Shown piece by piece: positions 1-8,793 of a DNA stretch of 64,000 nt. Where the stretch lies: positions 1 to 64,000 of the forward strand of contig CAJXBG010000007.1 of assembly GCA_913050215.1 (NCBI GenBank), given 5' to 3'. Every line of letters starts with the position of its first letter. Position 1 is the first letter of the stretch. Position numbers and translations under genes: made by a program. The notes under the pieces are model-generated. The model made no database searches. It was not told where the DNA came from and saw only the letters and a program-made list of their open reading frames with translations. Source of the DNA: an uncultured Gammaproteobacteria bacterium. GTDB lineage: Bacteria; Pseudomonadota; Gammaproteobacteria; Pseudomonadales; Azotimanducaceae.

Positions 1-11
1 GAAACGTGCTC

Positions 12-57
12 GGTTATTTACCAGGTGCCGTCACGGCTATTTACCCGGGGCCGTCAC
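12..57. repeat. 23-bp tandem duplication at a gene 3' end
   Basis: Two copies of a 23-nt unit (12-34 and 35-57) match at 20 of 23 positions. Read on the minus strand, the copy inside the TPP-enzyme gene encodes its last residues VTAPGK and a TAG stop. The copy just beyond encodes VTAPGK and a TAA stop in another frame. This looks like a local tandem duplication of the gene's tail. Confidence 0.75.
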
Positions 58-1668
58 GACGCCTTTCACCGGTATCATATTGTGGACGTTGAGGTTAATG
101 AGTACCGGGCCGTCAATGTCCATTGCCTCGGCGAGGCGGGCTTCCAGTTCATCTGCGTTATCCGCGTGAAGTCCCTTAACGTTCATGCTCTCGGCAAGTT
201 GAACAAAATCAGGTGTGTTAAGTTCGGTTTCGTTAAAGCGTCCCTCAAATTGGTTGTGCTGAAGACCACGCAGTACGCCGTAACCGCTATCGTTAAAGAT
301 GATGATCACAATAGGTGCTTTGTATTGTGCCGCTGTTGCGAGTTCCCCCACGTGGAACATGAAACCGCCGTCACCATGCATGATGATTGTCTTTTGACCC
401 GTCGCAATCGAAACGCCAATACCTAAGGGTAGGCCAGGTCCGATTGCGCCTGAAGTTGGGTAAATATATCCCCGCGGATTACTGATCGGTAACAGCCCAT
501 TGCCCCAGTGGTAGCCAGGAATGGTATTGTCTCTAACGAAAAAGGACTCCGGTGTCATGTATTTTGAAACAGCATTTAATGCTGTGGTGTGATCCGGGCC
601 AATCCTTTCGAGAGTTTGTTCCCGAGTCTCCGTGGCTAGTGCTTGAAGTTTTTCTCGATACTGGGCGTCACCTTTTTCGATGTCAGCCGCAGCTAGGGCA
701 GTTAAAGCTGACTTTGCATCTGCAACGACACCAACCTCAGCGGTGAAGTTGAGGTTGATTGTTCGTGGATCTAGATCGATATGAACCAGCGATGGCAGCG
801 TTATCTTGATTTGGTTGCCAGCAACACCGGCCTGAAATCGAGTGCCGATAGCAATCAAAACGTCAGCTTCGTTTACTGTCTCGAGCACCGGTCTGCTCAT
901 CAGGACAGGGCCGAGATGAAGCGGGTGGTCGCTGGCAATAGCGCCTTTACCGTGCGCTGTTGTGATGACAGGCGCGTCTATCAATTCCGCAAATGCCTGC
1001 AAAGCGTTCGCCGCTTCGGCAGTGCTGATTCCGCCGCCCGCCAGAATAACCCGTTTGTTCGCTTTCTTGAGAACATCGATCGCCTGCCCCAGGTTTTCAG
1101 CACTAGGGGCTACCGAGTTCGTTACCGTGCTTGCCGTTGGCTCTGTTGATGTTGTGGCGTATTGCAGATCAATCGGGACTTCCATGGCGCCGGGTTGAGG
1201 TCTGCCTCGATGAATACTGTCGATAACCTCTGTCAGCATTGGGGCGATATCGTCAACATAACTTGGCGAAGCGACTGTTCTGGCGACGGTTTCAAGCATT
1301 GGTTTTTGATTTTCTGCCTCATGCACATAACCTTTACCCTTGCCGTAGAAGGTTGTTTCCGCCTGCCCCGTGATGACGAGCACGCGTGACGAGGCATAGG
1401 CTGACTCGTAAATGCCGGTGACCATGTTGGTCGTGCCTGGTCCGGTGCTGCCGAGTGCCACACCCAGTGCGCCTTTAGCTCTGGCATAACCGTCTGCCAT
1501 ATGGGTTGCGCTCTGCTCATTTCGCGCTGTCACCATGGAAATTGCGTCGTTTTGGCTAATAGCATCGACGATCGGCATGTTGTGAATGCTGACTATGCCA
1601 AAAACATGCTTCACACCTGCGTCGACAAGTGTATCTACGATGACCTGTGCTCCAGTTTTGTTCCCCAT
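37..1668 (-). CDS. Thiamine-diphosphate-dependent enzyme, acetolactate synthase-like
   Basis: A 543-residue protein of the ThDP-dependent acetolactate synthase/benzoylformate decarboxylase superfamily. The N-terminal pyrimidine-binding domain carries the expected catalytic glutamate (E51, in ARNEQ). A central Rossmann-like domain spans about 190-330. The C-terminal domain has the ThDP/Mg motif with GDG at 432-434 and the Asn at 459. The family decarboxylates 2-oxo acids or carboligates them. I cannot tell which substrate applies. No ilvH/ilvN regulatory-subunit gene is next to it, so a biosynthetic IlvB role is unlikely. The ATG start has an AAGGGG ribosome binding site 9 nt upstream. It is divergent from the VOC gene, and an acyl-CoA ligase and a GST lie beyond, suggesting a small catabolic group. 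Confidence 0.85.
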   Translation of the reverse strand: MGNKTGAQVIVDTLVDAGVKHVFGIVSIHNMPIVDAISQNDAISMVTARNEQSATHMADGYARAKGALGVALGSTGPGTTNMVTGIYESAYASSRVLVITGQAETTFYGKGKGYVHEAENQKPMLETVARTVASPSYVDDIAPMLTEVIDSIHRGRPQPGAMEVPIDLQYATTSTEPTASTVTNSVAPSAENLGQAIDVLKKANKRVILAGGGISTAEAANALQAFAELIDAPVITTAHGKGAIASDHPLHLGPVLMSRPVLETVNEADVLIAIGTRFQAGVAGNQIKITLPSLVHIDLDPRTINLNFTAEVGVVADAKSALTALAAADIEKGDAQYREKLQALATETREQTLERIGPDHTTALNAVSKYMTPESFFVRDNTIPGYHWGNGLLPISNPRGYIYPTSGAIGPGLPLGIGVSIATGQKTIIMHGDGGFMFHVGELATAAQYKAPIVIIIFNDSGYGVLRGLQHNQFEGRFNETELNTPDFVQLAESMNVKGLHADNADELEARLAEAMDIDGPVLINLNVHNMIPVKGVVTAPGK

Positions 1669-1759
1669 TTTTGCATCCCCTTAGGTTGATCCTACGAGAA
1701 TACACTATTTCATTCTTGAGTCCCCAATTTGTAAACCCCACTCCCAAGGGTTGATCATG

Positions 1760-1775
1760 CTTGTTGCACAACAAG
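1760..1775. promoter_or_regulatory. Dyad CTTGTTG-CA-CAACAAG, possible operator
   Basis: A perfect 7-bp inverted repeat with a 2-nt spacer lies in the 296-bp gap between the divergent TPP-enzyme and VOC genes. Its size and symmetry suit a dimeric HTH repressor (GntR or TetR type). No regulator gene is adjacent, so the binder is unknown. A weaker dyad, CAAGG-N6-CCTTG, sits at 1846-1861. Confidence 0.35.
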
Positions 1776-1964
1776 AAGTATCAAAATAACGGGTGTTGAA
1801 AATTGAATACGTGCTAGAAATGCCGGTGCTGGAAACTTTATAGCTCAAGGGCAATGCCTTGGTCTGATTGGGAACTTCCTGATGACTATGAAGATGCTGC
1901 GGATTCATGTCACAATCAGTTGTGTTATTAGCCGTTATTCAAACTGGTTTTAAGGAGAAATTTG

Positions 1965-2351
1965 ATGTCTATGAAGGGTGTTGATCATATTGTCATTCGT
2001 GTGAAGGATATTGATGAGGGCATCAAGACCTGGCGCGACAAGCTTGGTATGGCGCTGGAGCGGACAGCAGAATCAGAGGCTTTGGGCATCAAACAAGCCT
2101 TTTTTCCGATGGACAACGGCGGGTTTATTGAAATTGTTGCGCCGCTGAACGACGATTCTGCGGTCGGCAAAGCCGTTGCCTCAAGAGGAGAAGGCCTGCA
2201 TACCATGGCGCTGGAAGTGGATGATCTCGACGCCACCATCAAAGATCTTGAAAGTAATGGCGTGCAGCTCATTGGTGTTGGTAGTCCACAAGTATTTATC
2301 CACCCGAAATCCGCTAATGGCATACTGGTGCAGCTTTCTCCCGCCAAATAG
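1965..2351 (+). CDS. VOC-family (glyoxalase/epimerase-like) protein
   Basis: A 128-residue single-module vicinal-oxygen-chelate protein. The fold pattern is clear: DHIVIRV near the N-terminus, then GFIEIV, GLHTMALEV and ILVQLSP. Likely metal ligands are H8, E56, H79 and Q123, the arrangement seen in methylmalonyl-CoA epimerases and related lyases. The fourth ligand is Gln rather than Glu. The start is the ATG at 1965 because AAGGAG at 1952-1957 is 7 nt upstream; a TTG directly before it (1962) is a less likely start. It is divergent from the TPP enzyme and converges on the acyl-CoA ligase. An acyl-CoA epimerase role would fit that context but is inference. Confidence 0.8.
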   Translation: MSMKGVDHIVIRVKDIDEGIKTWRDKLGMALERTAESEALGIKQAFFPMDNGGFIEIVAPLNDDSAVGKAVASRGEGLHTMALEVDDLDATIKDLESNGVQLIGVGSPQVFIHPKSANGILVQLSPAK

Positions 2352-2387
2352 CAGGTAGGAGACGTTAGCGAGCTTTGAGACCAAGTA

Positions 2388-3932
2388 TTAAGTGACTGCA
2401 GGTGTGTCTTTACTGACGTACTGATCTCGCAGCGTACGCTTAAGAACTTTGCCCGTCGCATTTCGGGGCAATGCCTCGATAAATTCAACCGTCTGCGGCA
2501 CCTTGAACTTTGCAAGGTTTTGAATGCAGTGCTGAATCACCGTATCTGTCTCAATTGTTTGGTTTTGTTTTAGGACGAGTACAGCCTTGCCAGTTTCTCC
2601 CCACCTTTCATCGGGTACGCCAATGATTGCAGCCTCTGCAACCTCAGGTAACTGATAAAGGATGTTTTCGACCTCGGCGGGATAGACATTTTCTCCACCC
2701 GAAATGTACATATCTTTCCAACGGTCAACGATATATAGGAATCCTTCTTCGTCGACTCTCGCGGCGTCGCCAGTCATGAGCCAATCGTCAGTGAAGGTTT
2801 TCCTTGTCGCTTCAGGGTTGTTCCAGTATCCCGGTGTAATATTGGGTCCGCGGATTAATAGTTCGCCAACGCCACCATCTGTAATCTCGTCTCCACTGTC
2901 GTCAATCACTTTTATTTCAGTGTGCATTAAAGCTTTTCCGGCTGAGCCAATTTTGCGCAGTGCATCGTCAGCCTCCAGTGCGGTGCCTCCAGGGCTGGTT
3001 TCTGTCATGCCCCAGCCTTGAACTAGAGGTACGCCGCGTTGTAGCCAGGTTGTTAGAATGGTCTCGGCGCACGGCGCACCGCCCACTCCGGCACCTACAA
3101 TTCGACTGAGATCAGTTGTGTCGAAATCAGGATGTTGCATCATGAACTGGTACGGCGCGGGTACAGCAAAAAAATGTGTGATACCAATTTCTGCGTCATT
3201 GATCAGTCCCAATGCTCGACCCGGATCAAAATCACGCATAAGCACAACTTGTCCCCCCGCATGCAGTATTGGGTTTGCGTAACAGTTCAATCCGCCGGTA
3301 TGGAACAGAGGAAGCACGACTAACTGAATCGCTTTTGAACTGACACCTGCGGGTATGCCAAGGTTGACGCAATTGTAAAATGTCATGCCATGGGTAATCA
3401 GCGCGCCCTTCGGGTGACCGGTTGTCCCCGATGTGTACATAATCATTGACGTGTCGTCGTGCGTGCAGGGTGTGGGCGTTAGCGCTTCGCTGGATGCGCT
3501 GATCGCTGTCTCATAGGGACTGTCTGATTTGTTCTCGGCGATTTCGAGATAGGTTGGTACGGCGCAGGTGGTTTTCAGTTTTACTATCAGCTCGCTGAAT
3601 TTCTCATCGTAAATAACAACAGAGGGTGTGGAATCATTTAAGATATATTCAAGTTCCGGTGCTGTCAGCCGCCAGTTTAGTGGCAGGCATATCGCGCCTA
3701 TCTTTGAGCAGGCAAACTGCGCCTCGAAAAATTCGGGGCAATTGGGCATAAGAATTGCCACCCGATCACCCTTTTTAATGTCATTGACCTTGAGCCATGA
3801 TCCAAGCTGGTTGGCGCGCGTGTTGAGCTGTTTATAGGTGAGCGTCTGCTGATTGTCAGAGTCCAGAATAGCGACCTTGTTAGGGCGTATGTTTGCGTTA
3901 TGTTCTGTCCAGTCATAGTAAGGTACGGGCAT
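2388..3932 (-). CDS. AMP-forming acyl-CoA synthetase
   Basis: A 514-residue adenylate-forming ligase that activates a carboxylic acid with ATP and joins it to CoA. It shows the P-loop-like motif YTSGTTGHPKG at about 166-176, a GWGMTETS adenine-binding segment, the hinge region with YISGGENVYPAEVE, and a C-terminal catalytic lysine in ATGKVLKR. Length is normal for the medium/long-chain fatty-acid and aryl-CoA ligase branch. The acyl substrate cannot be read from the sequence. The ATG has AAGGA about 8 nt upstream. A GST gene lies upstream on the same strand (gap about 34 nt), so the two may be co-transcribed. Confidence 0.88.
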   Translation of the reverse strand: MPVPYYDWTEHNANIRPNKVAILDSDNQQTLTYKQLNTRANQLGSWLKVNDIKKGDRVAILMPNCPEFFEAQFACSKIGAICLPLNWRLTAPELEYILNDSTPSVVIYDEKFSELIVKLKTTCAVPTYLEIAENKSDSPYETAISASSEALTPTPCTHDDTSMIMYTSGTTGHPKGALITHGMTFYNCVNLGIPAGVSSKAIQLVVLPLFHTGGLNCYANPILHAGGQVVLMRDFDPGRALGLINDAEIGITHFFAVPAPYQFMMQHPDFDTTDLSRIVGAGVGGAPCAETILTTWLQRGVPLVQGWGMTETSPGGTALEADDALRKIGSAGKALMHTEIKVIDDSGDEITDGGVGELLIRGPNITPGYWNNPEATRKTFTDDWLMTGDAARVDEEGFLYIVDRWKDMYISGGENVYPAEVENILYQLPEVAEAAIIGVPDERWGETGKAVLVLKQNQTIETDTVIQHCIQNLAKFKVPQTVEFIEALPRNATGKVLKRTLRDQYVSKDTPAVT

Positions 3933-3966
3933 TCGTGATTCCTTCGGATATTTTGCTATTTACGGA

Positions 3967-4581
3967 CTATCGTCCGGCAGTTAATGCGATGCGGCAGCCA
4001 CTGTGTGTTTGTAAGTGCTCCCAATACCGAGCGGAGTTTTTGTATTTGTCCGTGGGTGCGAGTAGGTCACAAATATAAAGTGAATAACCCATCATAATGT
4101 CTGCGGCGCTGAATGAATCTCCCAACAGGTAAGGTTGGTTTGCAATATGTTGGTCGAGGGCCTCAAGGCAAGTGTGCGCGCGTTGCTGCATCTCGTTTAT
4201 GGACCGTTCGGATTGAAACGCCTCGGGAATGGCTCTTCGGTGATTGACAATTTCACCCAGCGGGCGAGCGAATGTGGATTCAGCAAACCAGCTCCATTGC
4301 AGATATCGTGCATGATCGTCAGAACCTGGCACCGGTTGCAGTCGCCCTTCGCCGTACTTATCCAACAAGTATTGGACCATTGCGCCGGACTCAAATATCG
4401 TGAGATCACCATCTTCCATCGCGGGTACTTTGCCGACCGGGTTCTTGCTCCGCCACTCAGGGGTTTCTCTGTATTCGGCGCTAAAATCGATCAGCTCTAT
4501 CTCATAAGGTATGCCTAACTCTTCCATCGCCCAGATCACTCTAATGCCCCGAGTGCCTGGTACATGGTATAGCTTGATCAT
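3967..4581 (-). CDS. Glutathione S-transferase family protein
   Basis: A 204-residue cytosolic GST. The N-terminal thioredoxin-like domain (about 1-80) begins IKLYHVPGTRG and contains the glutathione-binding segment VPAMEDGDLTIFES, with the conserved cis-Pro and the ES pair. The all-helical C-terminal domain follows, with the N-capping box-like SFSAADIMMGYSL. It conjugates glutathione to electrophiles or acts as an isomerase/peroxidase; the subclass is unclear. The ATG start has AGGAA about 8 nt upstream. It sits just downstream of tatC (17 nt), so read-through from the tat operon is possible, and upstream of the acyl-CoA ligase. Confidence 0.85.
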   Translation of the reverse strand: MIKLYHVPGTRGIRVIWAMEELGIPYEIELIDFSAEYRETPEWRSKNPVGKVPAMEDGDLTIFESGAMVQYLLDKYGEGRLQPVPGSDDHARYLQWSWFAESTFARPLGEIVNHRRAIPEAFQSERSINEMQQRAHTCLEALDQHIANQPYLLGDSFSAADIMMGYSLYICDLLAPTDKYKNSARYWEHLQTHSGCRIALTAGR

Positions 4582-4598
4582 CGATATTTCCTCGTGTT

Positions 4599-5381
4599 TT
4601 ATGACGCGTCGGTGTCAGTGTCCGAGTCTGTGTCGGATTCCGGGCGCACCAAAAAGATTGAGAACAAAATGCCAATCTCGTAAAGCAGCCACATAGGCAG
4701 CGCAAGTAGGATTTGCGAGATGATATCCGGTGGTGTAAGCAACATGCCTACAACAAAGCACCCAACGACAACGTAGGCTCGTTTGCGGCGCAGGCTCTCT
4801 ATATCTGTCGCGCCTGTCCAGACAAGTAGTATTGTTGCGATGGGAATTTCAAAAGCGATACCAAAGGCAAAAAATAGCTTTAATACGAAGTCCAGATAAC
4901 GATTGATATCAGTCATGACGGTGACCCCTGCCGGCGCCACGCTGGTGAAGAAGCCAAAAATTAGCGGAAAAACGACGTAGAAAGCGAAGGCGATACCGGC
5001 ATAAAACAGCAATATGCTCGAAACTAGCAGGGGGAATGCGACGCGTTTTTCATTTTTGTAGAGACCGGGCGCGATAAAACTCCACAATTGGTGGAGAATG
5101 AACGGTATGGCGATAAAGATCGCAAGGACTAATGTCAGTTTGAAAGGAGTGAGAAAGGGAGACGCAACCTCGGTAGCAATCATCGTTGCACCTTCAGGCA
5201 GGAACGCCCTCAAAGGTTCAGAGACAAACCCGTAAATGTCGTTAGCAAAATAGAACAGCGGCAAAAAAATCGCAAACACCGCCACCAGTGATCGAAGTAC
5301 GCGACTTCTTAGTTCAATAAGATGATCGACGAGCGGTTGACCCTCGTCTAGGTTTTCGTCCTGTTCAGATGTCGTCGTCAC
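4599..5381 (-). CDS. tatC: Twin-arginine translocase subunit TatC
   Basis: A 260-residue polytopic inner-membrane protein that recognises twin-arginine signal peptides and forms the Tat receptor with TatB. The family N-terminus [11 protein letters not shown] (about 17-27) is intact, as are six hydrophobic segments and the periplasmic loop with FLTPFKLTL. The acidic C-tail is a run of Asp, Ser and Thr. The GTG start overlaps the region of the tatB stop: the AAGG ribosome binding site begins within the TAA of tatB, 7 nt before the GTG, indicating coupling. It is the third gene of tatABC. Confidence 0.97.
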   Translation of the reverse strand: MTTTSEQDENLDEGQPLVDHLIELRSRVLRSLVAVFAIFLPLFYFANDIYGFVSEPLRAFLPEGATMIATEVASPFLTPFKLTLVLAIFIAIPFILHQLWSFIAPGLYKNEKRVAFPLLVSSILLFYAGIAFAFYVVFPLIFGFFTSVAPAGVTVMTDINRYLDFVLKLFFAFGIAFEIPIATILLVWTGATDIESLRRKRAYVVVGCFVVGMLLTPPDIISQILLALPMWLLYEIGILFSIFLVRPESDTDSDTDTDAS

Positions 5382-5389
5382 AGGCTACC

Positions 5390-5860
5390 TTATGTGCTGC
5401 TGCCAGAGAATTTGGGCGCCGCGTCTTTACTTTGGTCATCGATAGGTGTCTCGACAGCGTCTAGTTCCGTCGGGTTTTCAATGCCAGACTCGGCTACGCC
5501 GGCTGGCTCGAGCGTATCTTCGATTTTTTCGTCTGCAGAGGAGTTTGCGAGTTGCGAGGGAATCGACTTCAGCGAATTTTTTGCGTCGGAGATGGAGTTG
5601 TCTGCATTTTGAATAATGTCCTCGAGCTCACTCTTTGTGTCAGAGAGTTCCTTCATGATGTTTTCATTGTGCAATTGCTGTCTAATTTCATCCGCCCCGA
5701 TCTCATTTTCAAGTTCCAGGCGAATGTTCGATAGGCTTCGCTTCAACCTACCAATCCACAAAGCAACGGTTCTCACGGTCTCGGGTAGTTTTTCCGGACC
5801 GATGACCACCAGTGCTACGACACTTATGAGCAATAATTCAGGGAAACCTATGTCGAACAT
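5390..5860 (-). CDS. tatB: Sec-independent translocase subunit TatB
   Basis: A 156-residue protein with one N-terminal membrane helix ([20 protein letters not shown]), the Gly-Pro hinge (GPEKLPE) and a long amphipathic and charged cytoplasmic tail. TatB partners TatC in substrate recognition. Length and the FDIGF start separate it from TatA. It lies 5 nt downstream of tatA and 8 nt upstream of tatC. Confidence 0.95.
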   Translation of the reverse strand: MFDIGFPELLLISVVALVVIGPEKLPETVRTVALWIGRLKRSLSNIRLELENEIGADEIRQQLHNENIMKELSDTKSELEDIIQNADNSISDAKNSLKSIPSQLANSSADEKIEDTLEPAGVAESGIENPTELDAVETPIDDQSKDAAPKFSGSST

Positions 5861-5865
5861 AAAGG

Positions 5866-6099
5866 CTAATTCTCTTTATTTGCTTCGACTTTGTCTTGTG
5901 TTGAAGTGTTCGGGGTAACATCTTTGAGTTGAGGTTCCTGGTCGGCGTCAAGCTTTGATTTGTCATCACCGCCGCCGAGTGCACTTCGGAAACCTTTGAT
6001 GGCAGATCCAAGGTCACCACCCAGTGTTTTCAATTTTTTTGTGCCGAACAGCAAAACAACAATCACAAGCACAACAATCAGTTCTGTCATTCCGGGCAT
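5866..6099 (-). CDS. tatA: Sec-independent translocase subunit TatA
   Basis: A 77-residue pore-forming subunit of the Tat system. It has an N-terminal transmembrane helix, the hinge LFGTKKL, an amphipathic helix ([15 protein letters not shown]) and a short acidic tail. The ATG has a strong AGGAGA site 6 nt upstream. It is first in the tatABC operon and downstream of hisE by about 100 nt. Confidence 0.95.
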   Translation of the reverse strand: MPGMTELIVVLVIVVLLFGTKKLKTLGGDLGSAIKGFRSALGGGDDKSKLDADQEPQLKDVTPNTSTQDKVEANKEN

Positions 6100-6201
6100 A
6101 TCGTCTCTCCTAAATATCTATCTGAACGTACGTGATCATTCCAGACCATTTGCCTGCTTACCAGCTGCTAACAGTAGCAGCGAAATTTGTTTAAGTATAA
6201 A

Positions 6202-6543
6202 TTATTCTGGCGGTCGGGATGCCTTTTCCGCTAGTCCTGAAACGCCAAAACGACTTTCAAGCTCGCTGATGACCTCTGTCGCTGGAATATCGAGATGGCT
6301 CAACATGACGAGCGTATGAAACCATAGGTCTGCGGTTTCCTTAACGACCTCTATTCGATGCGCTTGCTTGTCGCTGTTGCCGGCGTCTTTTGCTGCCAGC
6401 ACAGTTTCAAAAGCTTCCTCACCGACTTTTTCCAAAATCTTGTTTAAACCTCTGTTATGAAGTTTAGCGACATAAGAAGAATCCGGGCTCGCATGCCTGC
6501 GCGCCTCTAGCACCTCCATCAGTCGATCAATTACATCATTCAC
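6202..6543 (-). CDS. hisE: Phosphoribosyl-ATP pyrophosphatase HisE
   Basis: A 113-residue MazG-like all-alpha enzyme for the second step of histidine synthesis, converting PR-ATP to PR-AMP. The signature metal-binding helices are present: [12 protein letters not shown] and [12 protein letters not shown], with the paired acidic residues. It starts with GTG and has AGGA upstream. HisE and HisI are separate proteins here, as in Pseudomonas, instead of the enterobacterial HisIE fusion. hisI lies upstream with a gap of about 120 nt. Confidence 0.95.
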   Translation of the reverse strand: MNDVIDRLMEVLEARRHASPDSSYVAKLHNRGLNKILEKVGEEAFETVLAAKDAGNSDKQAHRIEVVKETADLWFHTLVMLSHLDIPATEVISELESRFGVSGLAEKASRPPE

Positions 6544-6666
6544 CTAGGCTATTCCTGTTCGAGTCAATCGGCTGTCTATTGCATATTAGCTGACGCACGG
6601 ACGTATATTAAGCGCGAATAATAGCACATGCGGGGCTTGACCCTTATTTCTGTCTACCGTTTCTGT

Positions 6667-7083
6667 CTACTGGTTCGAGTATATCTCGTCCGGGTCCTTG
6701 AGCTGTGGCTCTATCGTCTGCCACTGGCCTTGATTGAACACCCTGAAAAAGCAGGACTCTCTACCAGTATGACAAGCAATACCGCCGATTTGCTCCAATT
6801 GAAGTAGCACGACGTCACCATCGCAGTCGATGCTGACCTCTTTGATATGCTGAAAGTGACCCGATTCCTCGCCTTTACGCCACAACTTATTTCTAGATCG
6901 GGACCAATATACTGCCGATTGAGTATTTATCGTCTCTAAAAGCGCTTCGCGATTCATCCAAGCGACCATCAGGACTCGCTTGGTTTGAATGTCTTGAGCA
7001 ATGGCCGGAATGAGGCCATCGGAGTCAAATTTTACTTCAGAGAGCCATTCGGATGTGGGCGATTCAGCGGGTTGGTCAGTCAT
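6667..7083 (-). CDS. hisI: Phosphoribosyl-AMP cyclohydrolase HisI
   Basis: A 138-residue zinc enzyme for the third step of histidine synthesis, opening the adenine ring of PR-AMP. Key segments are [27 protein letters not shown], the Mg-binding DCDGD and the zinc-ligand pair in [13 protein letters not shown]. The chosen start (MTDQP) matches family length; an upstream in-frame ATG at 7116 would add 11 residues. Neither has a good ribosome binding site. It sits 57 nt downstream of ubiB on the same strand. Confidence 0.93.
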   Translation of the reverse strand: MTDQPAESPTSEWLSEVKFDSDGLIPAIAQDIQTKRVLMVAWMNREALLETINTQSAVYWSRSRNKLWRKGEESGHFQHIKEVSIDCDGDVVLLQLEQIGGIACHTGRESCFFRVFNQGQWQTIEPQLKDPDEIYSNQ

Positions 7084-7140
7084 TTTACGTGGATACAAAG
7101 TTCGTTGAAGGTGCATTCTAGCAGGAGGTTGCCTTGATTA

Positions 7141-8790
7141 TCAGACCTTGATGAACATCCAGTAGACGCCGAGACTGCCGAGGATAGAGGATCCCAGCAG
7201 CAGTTCGGTGTTTTCAACAAAGTTAACATCGGAAATGAGCGCAGAGGCCATGGCAACGAAAGCGGCTGTAATCGCGAGACCCGCTGCTTTCATCTGGCGA
7301 CGTTCCCGTCGATCACGCTCGAGAGTGCGCTTCAGGTCTTTGAGCAGTATTGCTTGGGTTTTGTTGTTACGACCTAGCTGTTTTAGTTGGGTCATCGCTT
7401 CAAGCGCGAACATAGGCAGTTCTGGTAGGTGTTCGAACAGTTTCGGCGCGGCCTGGCCAAAACGATTCAACAAACCCTTAATACCTAGACGATCTTTCAT
7501 CCATTTTTCCATAAATGGCGCGGCGGTCTCCCAGAGATCAAGATCGGGGTAAATCTGCCGACCCATACCTTCGATGTTCAGCAGCGTTTTTTGTAGCAAA
7601 ACAAGTTGAGGCTGGACCTCCATATTAAAGCGCCGCGCTGTTTGAAATAAACTCATCAGCACTCGACCGAAGGAAATTTCGCTAATGGGCTTCTGGAAAA
7701 TAGGCTCGCAGACGCTACGTATGACTGCTTCGAATTCATGGATGTCTGTATCCGGGGGTACCCAACCGCTTTCGACGTGAAGGCGCGCTGACTCCAGATA
7801 GTCCTGGTTGAAGAAGGCCAGCAAGTTTTTGGCCAGATAGTTTTTATCCTCTTCGGTCAAAGAACCCATGATCGCGCAATCAAGTGCGATATAGGAGGGG
7901 TTTGCGGGGTCATTTGCGTCTATGAAGACGTTCCCCGGGTGCATATCGGCGTGAAAGAAATTTTGCTCAAAGACCTGGGTGAAAAAGATTTCGACGCCAA
8001 GGTGAGCAAGTTTTTTCATGTCCACGTTCTGGTCTTTCAAGTCCTGAACATTGGCTGCACCGATGCCATAGATCCGCTCAAGCACCAGAATGTTGGTTCG
8101 GGTGAAGTCCCAGTAGACTTTGGGCACGTAAAGCTTGCCGGAATGGTCCCAGTTCTTTTTCAGTTTTACCCCATTCGCTGCTTCAAGGTTCAAATCGAGC
8201 TCATCGAGAATCGTTCGTTCGTAATCCTTTACGATGTCTATGGGATGCAACCGCTTGCCGTCCTCCGACAAGTTTTCGAGCCAGCGAGCGATAAGGTGCA
8301 TCACTCGCAGGTCCTCGCGAATAACGCGATCGATGCCAGGACGAATCACTTTGACAACAACAGACTCTCCAGTTTGCAATACGGCGGCATGGACCTGTGC
8401 AACCGAAGCCGAGGCGAGTGGCTCAGCCTCGAACGTGCTGAATAGATTGTCGATGGTATCTTCCAGACTCTGTTCGATGATGCTGATTGCTTCATTGGAG
8501 GGGAAAGAAGGTACTTGGTCCTGCAGTTTCTCCAGTTCTTCCGAGGTTTCCGGATCAAACAAATCCTTGCGGGTAGAGAGTATTTGGCCAAACTTGACGA
8601 AGATTGGACCGAGTTGTTCTAGTGAGCGACGTAAGGAGCTGGCGGGAGATTCTTTCGGCGCCGGAAATATTTTGAGTAATAACAGAACGACCCGGACGGG
8701 GAGTGGCGTGCGCTCATTCTTTACGACCAACCTGTCAAGTCGATTGCGTGTGATTACCCCGAGGATTTTGAGCATTCGAAAGAATCGCAT
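7141..8790 (-). CDS. ubiB: Ubiquinone biosynthesis accessory ATPase/kinase-like UbiB
   Basis: A 549-residue atypical kinase-like protein of the UbiB/ADCK family, needed for coenzyme Q synthesis. It has the family KxGQ motif (FVKFGQILSTRKDL), the alanine-rich nucleotide loop (ASASVAQVH), the catalytic-loop-like HADMHPGN and the metal-binding LDCAIMG, where Asp is followed by Cys rather than the more usual Phe. Two hydrophobic helices at the C-terminus anchor it to the inner membrane. It follows ubiE by 3 nt. The ubiJ gene normally found between them in gammaproteobacteria is absent. Confidence 0.95.
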   Translation of the reverse strand: MRFFRMLKILGVITRNRLDRLVVKNERTPLPVRVVLLLLKIFPAPKESPASSLRRSLEQLGPIFVKFGQILSTRKDLFDPETSEELEKLQDQVPSFPSNEAISIIEQSLEDTIDNLFSTFEAEPLASASVAQVHAAVLQTGESVVVKVIRPGIDRVIREDLRVMHLIARWLENLSEDGKRLHPIDIVKDYERTILDELDLNLEAANGVKLKKNWDHSGKLYVPKVYWDFTRTNILVLERIYGIGAANVQDLKDQNVDMKKLAHLGVEIFFTQVFEQNFFHADMHPGNVFIDANDPANPSYIALDCAIMGSLTEEDKNYLAKNLLAFFNQDYLESARLHVESGWVPPDTDIHEFEAVIRSVCEPIFQKPISEISFGRVLMSLFQTARRFNMEVQPQLVLLQKTLLNIEGMGRQIYPDLDLWETAAPFMEKWMKDRLGIKGLLNRFGQAAPKLFEHLPELPMFALEAMTQLKQLGRNNKTQAILLKDLKRTLERDRRERRQMKAAGLAITAAFVAMASALISDVNFVENTELLLGSSILGSLGVYWMFIKV

Positions 8791-8793
8791 AGG

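Noticed and set aside
37-1668. Calling the TPP enzyme IlvB, the biosynthetic acetolactate synthase
   Set aside because: No regulatory subunit gene (ilvN/ilvH) is adjacent and the family also includes many catabolic decarboxylases.
1985-2515. Long antisense reading frame over the VOC gene
   Set aside because: Composition is low-complexity Ser/Ala and it overlaps two real genes in another frame.
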